This document shows positions 53,093 to 61,956 of a DNA stretch of 64,000 nt, in pieces. The translations under genes were made by a program, and so were the position numbers. Where the stretch lies: contig CAVVHH010000002.1 in NCBI GenBank assembly GCA_963748005.1, positions 124,001 through 188,000 of the forward strand, read 5' to 3'. The stretch is from CAILZL01 sp963748005. GTDB taxonomy: Bacteria; Pseudomonadota; Gammaproteobacteria; Steroidobacterales; Steroidobacteraceae. The first letter of the stretch is position 1, and each line of letters begins with the position of its first letter. A model generated the notes under the pieces. It ran no database searches and was not told the DNA's origin. It was given only the letters and a program-made list of their open reading frames with translations.

Positions 53093-54610
53093 ATGACAAA
53101 CAAAAAGTCTGACAGACCCATCAATGTCGGCCCGGCATTCATCCTGCCCCCCTACCGCGAACGATGGCTGACTGCTGATCCTGCTCCAGCGTTTGATGGG
53201 GGGATGCTGGGATATGTCATCCTCATCACACTGCTGGCCTTGACGTTGCGACTCATCAATCTTGATAGCGGCCTGTGGTATGACGAGATCAGGACGCTGG
53301 TGGAAAGCGTACGTCAACCCATAACGGACATCGTAACGGTCTTTCCTGGCGATAACCAACACACCTTCTTCTCGATACTGTCCCACATCAGCATCACCTT
53401 GTTCGGCGAATCGGCCTGGTCACTTCGATTACCGTCATTGCTGTTCGGCACAGCAACGGTTCCCATGCTGTATTTATTCGCCCGTCAAATCACTGGAAAA
53501 ACTGAAGCAGTGGCAGCCGCTCTGCTGTTGGCGGTCTCCTACCATCATATCTGGTTCTCCCAAAGTGCTCGAGGCTACGCGATGCTTGCCTTTCTGGCGC
53601 TGTATAGCAGCTGGCTGCTACTCAAATGCCTGCGCACACCCACGCTGTCCCGGTTCGTGCTTTATGGTGTCGTCGCCGCGACTGGCATCTATACCCATGC
53701 AAGCTTTGTGTTCGTTCCAATCAGTCATTTCTGCATCTGTCTTTTTGTACTTGGCATTCCCGCTCAGTACGAAAACCTGTGGCAGACTTGGCGGGCCCCA
53801 TTGCTGGGGTTCTTCACTGCCTTCCTCTTGTGCGCACTGCTATACGCCCCGACACTTTCAGAGGTACGGGAAGCCGTGGTCCGGCAGCCGGCTGCAGCTC
53901 CTTCAGAAGCGACCACGGCCTGGGCACTGCTTGAATTGCTAAGAGGCCTCAAGATAGGGTTGGGCAATTCCATTGTGCTGGGACTTGGCGCGCTGATTTT
54001 CCTGTTGGGTACCCTGAGCTATGTGAAGCGGAATCTGCTGGCTGCTGCGTCGTTCTTCCTGCCTTGCGCACTCACCATCGGCGCAGCCATTTTGCTGCAC
54101 CGGCCGATCAGGCCTCGCTTTCTGGTATTTGCCGCCGGATTTTTTGTATTGGTAGCGATCCGGGGAGCCAGCGTGTTGGGTGAGCAGCTGCAGCAGCGTA
54201 TGCAGGGTGTGCGCATGCCACACCGGTCCTTCGCATTGGTGCTGTATGCCCTGATCGCAGTGGCTTCCGTCGCGACACTGCCCGGACTGTATCGCTACCC
54301 CAAACAGGATTACGAAGGTGCCCTGCACTACCTTGAGTCGGCGATACAGCCCGATGACCAGATTGTGACAGCCGGTGGCGCGACCTTTCCCTACCAACGC
54401 TACTATCGCAAGGGCTGGCCTGGAGTCGAATCACTGCAAGCGATGGAGACTCTCCCCAGCACCACCGGATCTGTTTGGGCCGTCTATACCATGGAATCCT
54501 ATATTGAGCAGGCGCTCCGGTCGCACCTGCATGATGCGTGTATCATGCCCAAGATTTTTTCAGGCACTGTGGGTTCAGGCGACATTACAGTATGCCGCCT
54601 GTCACCCTGA
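53093..54610 (+). CDS. GT39-like (ArnT/PMT type) membrane glycosyltransferase
   Basis: 505 residues with about 11 transmembrane helices. The first periplasmic loop carries the acidic catalytic motif LDSGLWYDEIRTLVESVRQ (WYDE), as in the PMT_2/GT39 family. HIWFSQSARGYAMLAFLALY resembles the second conserved block (the aromatic-rich RGY segment). It uses a polyprenyl-phosphate sugar and transfers it to an acceptor on the periplasmic side. Likely works with the dolichol-phosphate-mannose-synthase-like GT2 encoded at 54657-55553, 46 bases downstream, which would make its donor. Confidence 0.92.
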   Translation: MTNKKSDRPINVGPAFILPPYRERWLTADPAPAFDGGMLGYVILITLLALTLRLINLDSGLWYDEIRTLVESVRQPITDIVTVFPGDNQHTFFSILSHISITLFGESAWSLRLPSLLFGTATVPMLYLFARQITGKTEAVAAALLLAVSYHHIWFSQSARGYAMLAFLALYSSWLLLKCLRTPTLSRFVLYGVVAATGIYTHASFVFVPISHFCICLFVLGIPAQYENLWQTWRAPLLGFFTAFLLCALLYAPTLSEVREAVVRQPAAAPSEATTAWALLELLRGLKIGLGNSIVLGLGALIFLLGTLSYVKRNLLAAASFFLPCALTIGAAILLHRPIRPRFLVFAAGFFVLVAIRGASVLGEQLQQRMQGVRMPHRSFALVLYALIAVASVATLPGLYRYPKQDYEGALHYLESAIQPDDQIVTAGGATFPYQRYYRKGWPGVESLQAMETLPSTTGSVWAVYTMESYIEQALRSHLHDACIMPKIFSGTVGSGDITVCRLSP

Positions 54611-54656
54611 AGTCATCTGGACTGGATGTTAAGTTCCCGACAATTCGGACGCGCCA

Positions 54657-55553
54657 ATGATCGAAGAAATTCTCAGTGATGGACCCGCTCATCTTGCCCA
54701 CGAACTCAGCGTCGTTGTGCCTGCTTTCAATGAAGGCAACCACGTCGCGCAGCAAGTACACGAACTACGGCAGGCTCTGACTAAAATCGGCTGGCCTTTT
54801 GAAATTATTGTCGTTGACGACGGCTCATCCGACTCGACCGCATCGGAAGCCGACGCTGCGGGCGCACTGGTGCTGCGTCGCGCAGTAAACCGCGGCTACG
54901 GCGCCTCGTTGAAAGCGGGCATTGACCGGGCCCAATACGACTGGATTCTGATCACTGATGCCGATGGCACCTATCCTGTGGAAGCCATTGCGGAATTGCT
55001 GAAACTGGCTGACCACAGTGACATGGTGGTGGGTGCCCGGCTGGGTAGCTCGGTGAAAATTCCCTTGGTGCGACGACCAGCCAAATGGTTTCTGACGCGA
55101 CTGGCAAGCTATCTCGCCGGTCAACGACTGCCGGACATCAACTCGGGCCTTCGGCTGATGCGAAAATCACTGGTCAAACGCTACGAATCCCTGCTTCCGG
55201 ATGGCTTTTCCTTTACCACCACGATCACGCTTTCTGCCACCTGCAATGGCCACGTCGTTAACTATGTACCGATCAACTACGGTGCGCGATTGGGAAAATC
55301 CAAGATCCGGCCGCGACATGCTTACGATTTTACCCTGCTTATTCTGCGCACCATTGTACTGTTCAACCCCCTGAAGGTATTTATTCCGCTTGGCTTTGCG
55401 CTACTGGTGGCCGCCATCGCCAAGTTTGCCTTTGACGTATGGATCCGTCACCTCGACTCCAGCTTCCTGCTTACGTTAATCGGACCTTTGATCATCTGGT
55501 CACTGGGTCTGTTGGCCGATCAAAACATACGGATCTCGAGACCACACCGTTGA
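54657..55553 (+). CDS. Glycosyltransferase family 2 (dolichol-phosphate-mannose-synthase-like)
   Basis: 298 residues. Conserved GT2 blocks: ELSVVVPAFNEGNHVAQQVH, FEIIVVDDGSSDSTASEADA, RRAVNRGYGASLKAGIDRAQ, YDWILITDADGTYPVEAIAE (DxD as DAD). SGLRLMRKSLVKRYESLLPD and LGKSKIRPRHAYDFTLLILR match polyprenyl-phosphate sugar transferases. Two C-terminal helices (VFIPLGFALLVAAIAKFAFD; FLLTLIGPLIIWSLGLLAD) anchor it. Its stop overlaps the TTG of the next gene (TTGA). It probably makes an undecaprenyl-phosphate sugar used by GT39-like proteins nearby. Confidence 0.95.
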   Translation: MIEEILSDGPAHLAHELSVVVPAFNEGNHVAQQVHELRQALTKIGWPFEIIVVDDGSSDSTASEADAAGALVLRRAVNRGYGASLKAGIDRAQYDWILITDADGTYPVEAIAELLKLADHSDMVVGARLGSSVKIPLVRRPAKWFLTRLASYLAGQRLPDINSGLRLMRKSLVKRYESLLPDGFSFTTTITLSATCNGHVVNYVPINYGARLGKSKIRPRHAYDFTLLILRTIVLFNPLKVFIPLGFALLVAAIAKFAFDVWIRHLDSSFLLTLIGPLIIWSLGLLADQNIRISRPHR

Positions 55554-56518
55554 AGCTTGCAATCAAGACAGTGTTGAGTGTCACGTTGCTGGCGACGCTC
55601 TTCATTCTCATCCCGTGGGACCAGATGGTGTCGGCGTTCCGGCGGATGCCCCCGGGTTTGTGGCTGATCGTCGTGGTCGGCTTCGTCCTTGGGCATTGGG
55701 CTGGAAGCGAGAAATGGCGGCTGTTCGTCAATCTTGCCAGGGGCAATCTCAACAAGCGCGATGCGGTGCGCTGCTACAGCGCCGGCCTGTTTGCCAACCT
55801 ATGCCTGCCGAGTATTGTGGGTGGCGACATCCTGCGCATGGGCATGGCCGCCAAGGCCACCCGTCGCCCCGCTGCAGCGCTGTGGGGGGGTGCCCTGGAT
55901 CGCGTCACCGATGTGGTGGCGCTGTGCCTGCTGATCACCACCGGCGCTGTATTGATGGGTACGCGCAATGATACCTGGCAGGCCAAGACCTTCCTGACCC
56001 TTACCCTGGCTGCGATCACGATCGCCATACTGGTGACACCGATCGTCCTGCGCCGCCCCATGGCTACCTGGCCGGTCAGACTGCGGCGTCCCATCAGCCG
56101 CAGCCTCGTGGCGATCCGGCATGCCACTCGTCAGCCCGGCATAGCCTTACTGGGGTTGCTGCTGTCACTCAGCATTCAATCCTGGTTTGTGCTGCTCAAT
56201 GCGATACTGGGCAATGCAATTGGCATTGCCGAATCGCCGGCAGTATGGTTGTTCGTATGGCCCCTCGCCAAGATTGCCAGTCTGGTGCCAATCAGCCTGG
56301 GTGGCTTGGCAGTGCGGGAAGCCAGCCTTGCGGCGCTCTTCCTGCCCTTCGGGGTTCCTGCTGCACTCAGTGTCGTATGCTCATTGCTGTGGCAGACGGT
56401 ACTGATCATCGGTGGACTGATCGGGGGCTTGGTCTGGTTACTCCTGCGGAAATCAGCACCCAGCAACAGCAAAGCAAGCCCAATTGCGATGTCCCAATCC
56501 CCAACCATCAGAAAATAG
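55550..56518 (+). CDS. Flippase-like/LPG-synthase transmembrane domain protein
   Basis: 322 residues from a TTG start at 55550 that overlaps the previous stop; the open frame upstream lies inside the GT2 gene. About eight helices with the family's features: LWLIVVVGFVLGHWAGSEKW, AGLFANLCLPSIVGGDILRM (the conserved PSxxGGDxLR segment), WGGALDRVTDVVALCLLITT and ASLVPISLGGLAVREASLAA. The family includes AglD-like and MprF-like membrane proteins and often accompanies polyprenyl-phosphate sugar synthases. Presumed to flip or transfer a lipid-linked sugar. Followed after two bases by the flavoprotein gene. Confidence 0.92.
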   Translation: MKLAIKTVLSVTLLATLFILIPWDQMVSAFRRMPPGLWLIVVVGFVLGHWAGSEKWRLFVNLARGNLNKRDAVRCYSAGLFANLCLPSIVGGDILRMGMAAKATRRPAAALWGGALDRVTDVVALCLLITTGAVLMGTRNDTWQAKTFLTLTLAAITIAILVTPIVLRRPMATWPVRLRRPISRSLVAIRHATRQPGIALLGLLLSLSIQSWFVLLNAILGNAIGIAESPAVWLFVWPLAKIASLVPISLGGLAVREASLAALFLPFGVPAALSVVCSLLWQTVLIIGGLIGGLVWLLLRKSAPSNSKASPIAMSQSPTIRK

Positions 56519-56520
56519 CC

Positions 56521-57942
56521 ATGAAACTACCAACGGTTGCAATCCTTGGAGCAGGCCCAGCCGGTCTCGGTGCGGCACACCAACTGCGCAAACTGCAGCG
56601 CGCAAACGTACTTGTGTTCGAACAGCACCCCACCTTTGGTGGCAATGCCGGGAGCTTCGAGTTTGGTGCACAACGAGTTGACTATGGCAGCCACCGACTT
56701 CACCCCGCCTGTGACCCCATGATTCTGGCAGACATACGCGCGCTACTTGGCAACGATCTGCTCGACAGACCCCGCCACGGTCGCATCGGCCTTCGGAACC
56801 GATGGATTCATTTCCCCCTCAAACCCGCAGACCTGCTGATGAAGCTGGACAAGACATTCGCGATGGGGGCCCTGCGCGACATGATTCTCAAACCTATGAG
56901 ACGCCGATCAGCCGGTCTCAGCTTTGCCGACGTCCTGTCAGACAGCTTGGGTCCGACCATCTGTGAACATTTCTACTTTCCATTCGCGTGGAAGATGTGG
57001 GGGCGGTCGCCCCGCGAGCTTTCCGGAATTCAGGCGAGGCGCCGGGTTTCCGCAGCCTCCTTCTCCAAGCTGTTCCGCAAAGTGCTGTCGGCGGTCCCCG
57101 GATTCAAGCCGGCAGGAGCTGGTCGTTTTTATTATCCACGGCACGGCTATGGCCAGATCTCGGAAGCGTACGCGCGGGCGGCCCAGGATACGGGCGCAAG
57201 TATCCATCTGAATAGTTCGGTGCGAAAACTGACGCCCCCCACCAGCGAAAACCCACAATGGCAAATCACAGTCGAGTCGCCCTCAGGCATCGTCACGCAG
57301 TCAGCTGACTACATTTGGTCAACCATTCCCATTTCAGCACTACCGAATCTCATTGAAGCACCCATCTCACCTGAGGTGGCCAGCAGCCTCGCGGGGGTCA
57401 GCTATCGTTCGATGATCCTAGTATACCTGCAACTTCCCATGTCCCAATATACGGAGTTCGACGCTCATTACCTGCCAAGTCAGGACATACACATCACCCG
57501 GCTGTCCGAACCTAAGAATTACTCTGATCTGTTACAGCCTCGCGAGACTACCGTGCTGTGCGCTGAGTTACCCTGCAGTCAGAATGATCCTTGCTGGTCC
57601 ATGACTGACGCTGAACTGGGCGATCTGGTCATCGGCGATCTCCTGCGGGCCGGGCTGCCGTCTGTACCCCAACCACTGAGCATTGCCACACGCCGTCTGA
57701 AACAGGCCTATCCCATCTATGTGTCCGACTACGAACTCTCTCTCAGAACACTGGAGAAGTGGCTTGAGCAGTTTCCGAGTCTGCTCAGTTTTGGCCGTCA
57801 GGGCCTGTTTGCACACGACAACACCCATCACGCTCTGGCCATGGCACATGCAGCCGTAGACTGCCTGGGTCCGAACGGATTTGAGTCGACCAAATGGGGC
57901 ACTTACCGCAAAATATTCGAATCCCATGTGGTAGAGGACTGA
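56521..57942 (+). CDS. FAD-dependent UDP-galactopyranose-mutase/protoporphyrinogen-oxidase-like protein
   Basis: 473 residues from ATG at 56521. The FAD motif is VAILGAGPAGLGAAHQLRKL, followed by VLVFEQHPTFGGNAGSFEFG and YGSHRLHPACDPMILADIRA. The internal SFSKLFRKVLSAVP and FYYPRHGYGQISEAYARAA blocks and YIWSTIPISALPNLIEAPIS are shared with amine-oxidase/mutase relatives, and SFGRQGLFAHDNTHHALAMA lies at the C-terminal FAD contact. It is a distant paralogue of the protein at 29765-31261. It is co-transcribed with the flippase-like and GT2 genes, which suggests a lipid-linked or nucleotide sugar as substrate. Confidence 0.88.
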   Translation: MKLPTVAILGAGPAGLGAAHQLRKLQRANVLVFEQHPTFGGNAGSFEFGAQRVDYGSHRLHPACDPMILADIRALLGNDLLDRPRHGRIGLRNRWIHFPLKPADLLMKLDKTFAMGALRDMILKPMRRRSAGLSFADVLSDSLGPTICEHFYFPFAWKMWGRSPRELSGIQARRRVSAASFSKLFRKVLSAVPGFKPAGAGRFYYPRHGYGQISEAYARAAQDTGASIHLNSSVRKLTPPTSENPQWQITVESPSGIVTQSADYIWSTIPISALPNLIEAPISPEVASSLAGVSYRSMILVYLQLPMSQYTEFDAHYLPSQDIHITRLSEPKNYSDLLQPRETTVLCAELPCSQNDPCWSMTDAELGDLVIGDLLRAGLPSVPQPLSIATRRLKQAYPIYVSDYELSLRTLEKWLEQFPSLLSFGRQGLFAHDNTHHALAMAHAAVDCLGPNGFESTKWGTYRKIFESHVVED

Positions 57943-58084
57943 CGGACCATCCTCAACCAACCCAACCTGCATCTACCTAAAGCACAAGCTTTCTTCATCC
58001 CATGAAGTCATCGGGATGTGCTCAGCAACAAAGCCTGTCAAGGTGTCAACCGTCCAGCGGGCGCGGGTGCCGCGCACCTAATTC

Positions 58085-59716
58085 TTACCACGCGGGCAGT
58101 TCAAACATTCTGAAGTCGTGATTCTCGTACCGGACCGTTAGCCCGTTCATATCCTCGATGCCCTGCCATGAAATGTAGGATGGATACTCGTCTGCTAACA
58201 CATGCGCAGCACGAACCACCACCAGATACCGGATGTCGTTTAACTTGAATGCTGATAGCAAGTCCTCCTTAACCGAGGACTTAGAGAAGCCTAACGCAGA
58301 TCTCTGGGCAAGAAACGCCAGTGCCTTGGGTTTGGCGAAAGCGATCCTTGCAGCGGGTTCCGTGTTGCTCTGGATGTACGCATATAACAACTTACAGTCA
58401 GCACAGAATGCGCCGTTGTCTCCTTCCGTTGAATCCAACCGGGTGGTCAGCCCACCTCGATCTGCCCGCACATTCAGCAGCCCCATGTAAATAACTACCA
58501 GAATCAACAAACCCTGGGACATCACCTTTTCGTTCTTGACTACCCTGTGGGTAACCGAAATCACTGAGGCGACCGCCGCAGCCAGCAATACAGGAAGAAC
58601 CGGCATCAGCAGGCGAGGTTCCGGATACACCGGAAGCAACACCAGACCGCTCAGGTAGGCCCCGGCGTACCAGAGGGGCAACGGGATCGCGGCCATCCAA
58701 CGAACCGATAGCCAGCCTGCTCCGGTCTTCGAAAGTCCGGTTTGTGCAAACCGGACAATTGACCAGACGAAGCACACCATGATGATGATGCTGATAACCC
58801 ACGACATCCCGAACGGCATCGACCAGAATGCCGAAAACGATTGCCAACAGGCCTGCATCCGTTGCGCCACACGTGTCAGGAATCCAGACTCCTGCGACTG
58901 GATCGACGAGGTGGTGATTAATTGCGTTGTATAACTAGCCGTCAGGTTCAAACTCTGAATAACAAACGCACCTGCCGCAAACACCGCAACCGCAGGGACT
59001 GTCCGAATCAGAATCGCCCGGCCAGACAGCAAGTCACGGACCAATAACACCACCGGTAAAACCATACCGATGGTTCTGGTTGAATAGGCAGCAATCATCG
59101 CCATACCGGTCATGACGGCCAGCAGTATTACCCGACGGTTGCTCACCGCAGCATCTCGCACCTCCGCTAGATACAGCGCCAAAAAGGAGAAGATCAGGAA
59201 GGCCGGTTCAGACAGAATTACCTGCCGATAGATCAGAACCATTGGGTGCAGTGCAAACACTGCGGTCGCCACGAGCGCAACGGTCGGTCCATATAGCCTG
59301 GCCAGCACCAATGCCAACAAGCCAATCCCCCCCATAAGCAGCACGAACTCGCTCGCCTTGAGCGCAATCAGGTCGAACCCGAACAGCGCGTAAACGGGCG
59401 CTAGCAAAAACGGTAGTCCGGGCTGGGTCACCGCCGGTCCAATACCCGGCACCTGATCGTTAAAGAGGTAGCCCGTCTGCCCGTAAGGTTTGCCGCTGAC
59501 CAGATTCTCGGCATGGGCAAGATACTGGGCCCAGTCGTCGCCCCAGTAATGGTCATCATGGAGTGTCAAAAATCCGGCGTACCCATACAGAATGGCGACC
59601 AGCACGATGCCCTGATATAGGGAAACTCTCAGCGCTGACACCACATCTCTCCCAGGGGTTGACGAATAAACATCCCGGCTAAGTCGCCTTTTGTGACCGC
59701 GCTGATTTCTGGTCAA
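58085..59716 (-). CDS. GT39/GT83-like membrane glycosyltransferase
   Basis: 543 residues if the TTG at 59716 is used. GTG codons at 59644 and 59641 follow GGGAGA and may be the real start, just before the first helix (YQGIVLVAILYGYAGFLTLH). About 11 helices. The first loop has DDHYWGDDWAQYLAHAENLV (GDDW acidic motif), then GIGPAVTQPGLPFLLAPVYA; VALVATAVFALHPMVLIYRQ and VILSEPAFLIFSFLALYLAE follow, the pattern of PMT_2/ArnT-type enzymes. Transfers a sugar from a polyprenyl carrier in the periplasm. It faces the UXS gene head to head. Confidence 0.88.
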   Translation of the reverse strand: MTRNQRGHKRRLSRDVYSSTPGRDVVSALRVSLYQGIVLVAILYGYAGFLTLHDDHYWGDDWAQYLAHAENLVSGKPYGQTGYLFNDQVPGIGPAVTQPGLPFLLAPVYALFGFDLIALKASEFVLLMGGIGLLALVLARLYGPTVALVATAVFALHPMVLIYRQVILSEPAFLIFSFLALYLAEVRDAAVSNRRVILLAVMTGMAMIAAYSTRTIGMVLPVVLLVRDLLSGRAILIRTVPAVAVFAAGAFVIQSLNLTASYTTQLITTSSIQSQESGFLTRVAQRMQACWQSFSAFWSMPFGMSWVISIIIMVCFVWSIVRFAQTGLSKTGAGWLSVRWMAAIPLPLWYAGAYLSGLVLLPVYPEPRLLMPVLPVLLAAAVASVISVTHRVVKNEKVMSQGLLILVVIYMGLLNVRADRGGLTTRLDSTEGDNGAFCADCKLLYAYIQSNTEPAARIAFAKPKALAFLAQRSALGFSKSSVKEDLLSAFKLNDIRYLVVVRAAHVLADEYPSYISWQGIEDMNGLTVRYENHDFRMFELPAW

Positions 59717-59904
59717 GCCACCCTAATCACAACAGCAGCCTTGTATCGGACAGGACCCGGTGGCCGCAGTCACTTGAATTTATTATTGCAGTTAGCAAAC
59801 ATTATAATCGAGAAGAAAATCACACAATCCAGGCGCTCAGTTGAACGACTATTGCCAATCTGAGTTGATGTGGTCTTTACAGCACGAACCCCGTTAGGAC
59901 ACCC

Positions 59905-60876
59905 ATGAAGCTGCACGACGCAAAACGAACCCTGGTTACCGGCGGCGCCGGGTTTCTTGGCAGCCACCTGTGCGAACGACTGGTGAATAGAGGCTATGAC
60001 GTTGTCTGTGTCGACAATTTTTTCACCGGCTCGAAAGCCAATGTTGCGCATCTTCTCGACCAAGTAAACTTCGAGCTGTTACGGCATGACGTAACCTTCC
60101 CGCTGTACATTGAGGTAGACAAGATATTCAACCTTGCCTGTCCAGCGTCACCCATCCACTATCAGTACGACCCTGTTCAGACCACCAAGACCAGTGTCCA
60201 CGGCGCAATCAACATGCTGGGCCTTGCCAAACGCATGAATGCCACGATTTTTCAGGCCTCGACCAGCGAAGTGTATGGAGATCCACAGGTTCATCCCCAA
60301 CGCGAAGACTACTGGGGCCACGTCAACCCCATTGGTCCCCGCTCCTGCTACGACGAAGGGAAACGCTGCGCGGAGACTCTGTTCTTCGACTATCACCGAC
60401 AGCACAGTCTGGATATCCGGGTCGCCCGGATTTTCAACACCTATGGCCCGCGGATGCATCCCAACGATGGCCGCGTCGTATCAACCTTCATCGTTCAGGC
60501 CCTCAAGGGTGAGCCTATCACTGTCAATGGCGAGGGCTCCCAAACAAGATCATTCTGCTACGTCACCGATCTGATTGATGCCATAGTCAAATTCATGGAG
60601 CTGGAAACACCATACCCCGGCCCCTTGAATATCGGTAATCCTTCCGAATTCACCATCTGGGAACTTGCCGAAGAGGTGATACGCCTGACCGGGTCACGCT
60701 CAAAAATCGTCTCTGCACAGATGCCGACTGATGACCCTAAGCAGCGCAAGCCAGATATCACTGCTGCAACCTCCCGACTGGACTGGCAGCCAAAAGTAGC
60801 GCTGTCTGAAGGCCTGAAATCCACTATCGAATACTTTGACCAGCTACTTTCAGAAAAACCCCGAGCGAAGTCGTAG
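59905..60876 (+). CDS. UDP-glucuronate decarboxylase (UDP-xylose synthase)
   Basis: 323 residues, with AGGA six bases before the ATG. The Rossmann motif is LVTGGAGFLGSHLCERLVNR. The UXS-specific blocks are VVCVDNFFTGSKANVAHLLD, FNLACPASPIHYQYDPVQTT and KTSVHGAINMLGLAKRMNA. Catalytic residues lie in ASTSEVYGDPQVHPQ and RSCYDEGKRCAETLFFDY (YDEGK as YxxxK), and VARIFNTYGPRMHPNDGRVV is highly typical. It converts UDP-glucuronate to UDP-xylose, supplying a pentose donor to one of the glycosyltransferases of the locus. It is followed by an IS. Confidence 0.96.
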   Translation: MKLHDAKRTLVTGGAGFLGSHLCERLVNRGYDVVCVDNFFTGSKANVAHLLDQVNFELLRHDVTFPLYIEVDKIFNLACPASPIHYQYDPVQTTKTSVHGAINMLGLAKRMNATIFQASTSEVYGDPQVHPQREDYWGHVNPIGPRSCYDEGKRCAETLFFDYHRQHSLDIRVARIFNTYGPRMHPNDGRVVSTFIVQALKGEPITVNGEGSQTRSFCYVTDLIDAIVKFMELETPYPGPLNIGNPSEFTIWELAEEVIRLTGSRSKIVSAQMPTDDPKQRKPDITAATSRLDWQPKVALSEGLKSTIEYFDQLLSEKPRAKS

Positions 60877-61037
60877 AATTCTGGTATTCGCTGCAGTTAC
60901 AAGCCAAAGCTCGGACAGTCGGCATTGACCGCGCTATGGGCATTCGCAACGATTCTACAACATCAGGAATGAGCCGGAATTTACTCAACCGAAATTGCAT
61001 GACAAGAATATACTCAAGTCGATAGCACACTTAGCTA

Positions 61038-61870
61038 GAACCTATCTCAAAATTAACTGCCGTGCATAAAGATGTAGAATCGCGCATATGCTGAAATTAA
61101 GCGATGCACATTGGGCAAGGATACGGCAGCACTTTCCCGAGGAGAGCCTTGAAGAAAGTCGCCTGGCGCGCAAGCCAGTGCCTGCACGCAAAGTTCTGGA
61201 AGGCGTGTTGTGGATTCTGAACACCGGCGCGCAATGGCATCTGCTGCCCCAGTGCTATCCCAACTACAAGACGGTGCATCGGCGTTTCCAGCAATGGTGT
61301 CGGGATGAAGTATTGCGCGCGGTGCTGACGGATCTGGCCAATGACCTGCGCGAGCAGGGGATGATCGATGAACGCGAAGCGTTCATTGATGCCACGTTTG
61401 CCAGTGCCAAAGGCGGCGGCGAGGAAATTGGCAAAACCAAGCGGGGCAAAGGCGTGAAAATCATGGCGATTGTGGATCGCCATGGCTTGCCCTTGGCGGT
61501 CAGCACGCATGCCGCGAACCATCACGAAGTTACGCTGGTGCAGCTGAGCTTCGACTTTTACATGATCGAAGCGAAGCCGGAGAATCTGATCGGCGACAAG
61601 GCCTATGACTCCGACCCCCTGGATGAGCAGTTGCGCGAACAGGACATCGAGATGATTGCGCCGCACAAGACCAATCGGGTGAGACACGCCACGCAGGATG
61701 GACGGCGCTTGCGCCGTTATCAGCGACGCTGGCTGGTCGAACGCTTCTTCGCCTGGTTGCAATGGCAGCGAAGAATCCTGTGTCGATGGGAGTATTACGC
61801 GCAAAACTTCCTCGGCTTTGTACAGCTCGCCTGCATAAATATGCTACTCAGGCGAATTTGAGATAGGTTC
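61038..61870 (+). mobile_element. Intact IS5-family element, 833 bp
   Basis: Ends GAACCTATCTCAAA (from 61038) and TTTGAGATAGGTTC (ending 61870), flanked by TA on both sides, which fits the TA target of the IS427-type subgroup. One intact transposase gene fills the element. The decayed copy at 6291-7129 has identical ends but opposite orientation. The right end lies 86 bases before the O-antigen-ligase-like start, so the insertion probably altered that gene's promoter. Confidence 0.94.
61088..61861 (+). CDS. IS5-family transposase
   Basis: 257 residues in a single frame, although many IS427-group elements need a frameshift. DUF4096-like N-terminus: LSDAHWARIRQHFPEESLEE, ARKVLEGVLWILNTGAQWHL. 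The DDE residues lie in EAFIDATFASAKGGG (first Asp), LIGDKAYDSDPLDEQLRE (second Asp) and RRYQRRWLVERFFAWLQWQR (Glu in the YREK-like block). The gene runs to within nine bases of the right inverted repeat. It should be active on its own element and may act on the ends of the decayed copy. Confidence 0.94.
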   Translation: MLKLSDAHWARIRQHFPEESLEESRLARKPVPARKVLEGVLWILNTGAQWHLLPQCYPNYKTVHRRFQQWCRDEVLRAVLTDLANDLREQGMIDEREAFIDATFASAKGGGEEIGKTKRGKGVKIMAIVDRHGLPLAVSTHAANHHEVTLVQLSFDFYMIEAKPENLIGDKAYDSDPLDEQLREQDIEMIAPHKTNRVRHATQDGRRLRRYQRRWLVERFFAWLQWQRRILCRWEYYAQNFLGFVQLACINMLLRRI

Positions 61871-61956
61871 TAGTATTAATAGCTAAGTGTACCCACTTGG
61901 TTCCATTCAAATCACACAGCACTGATACTTTAAGTGCAGACATTAATCGATCAGGA

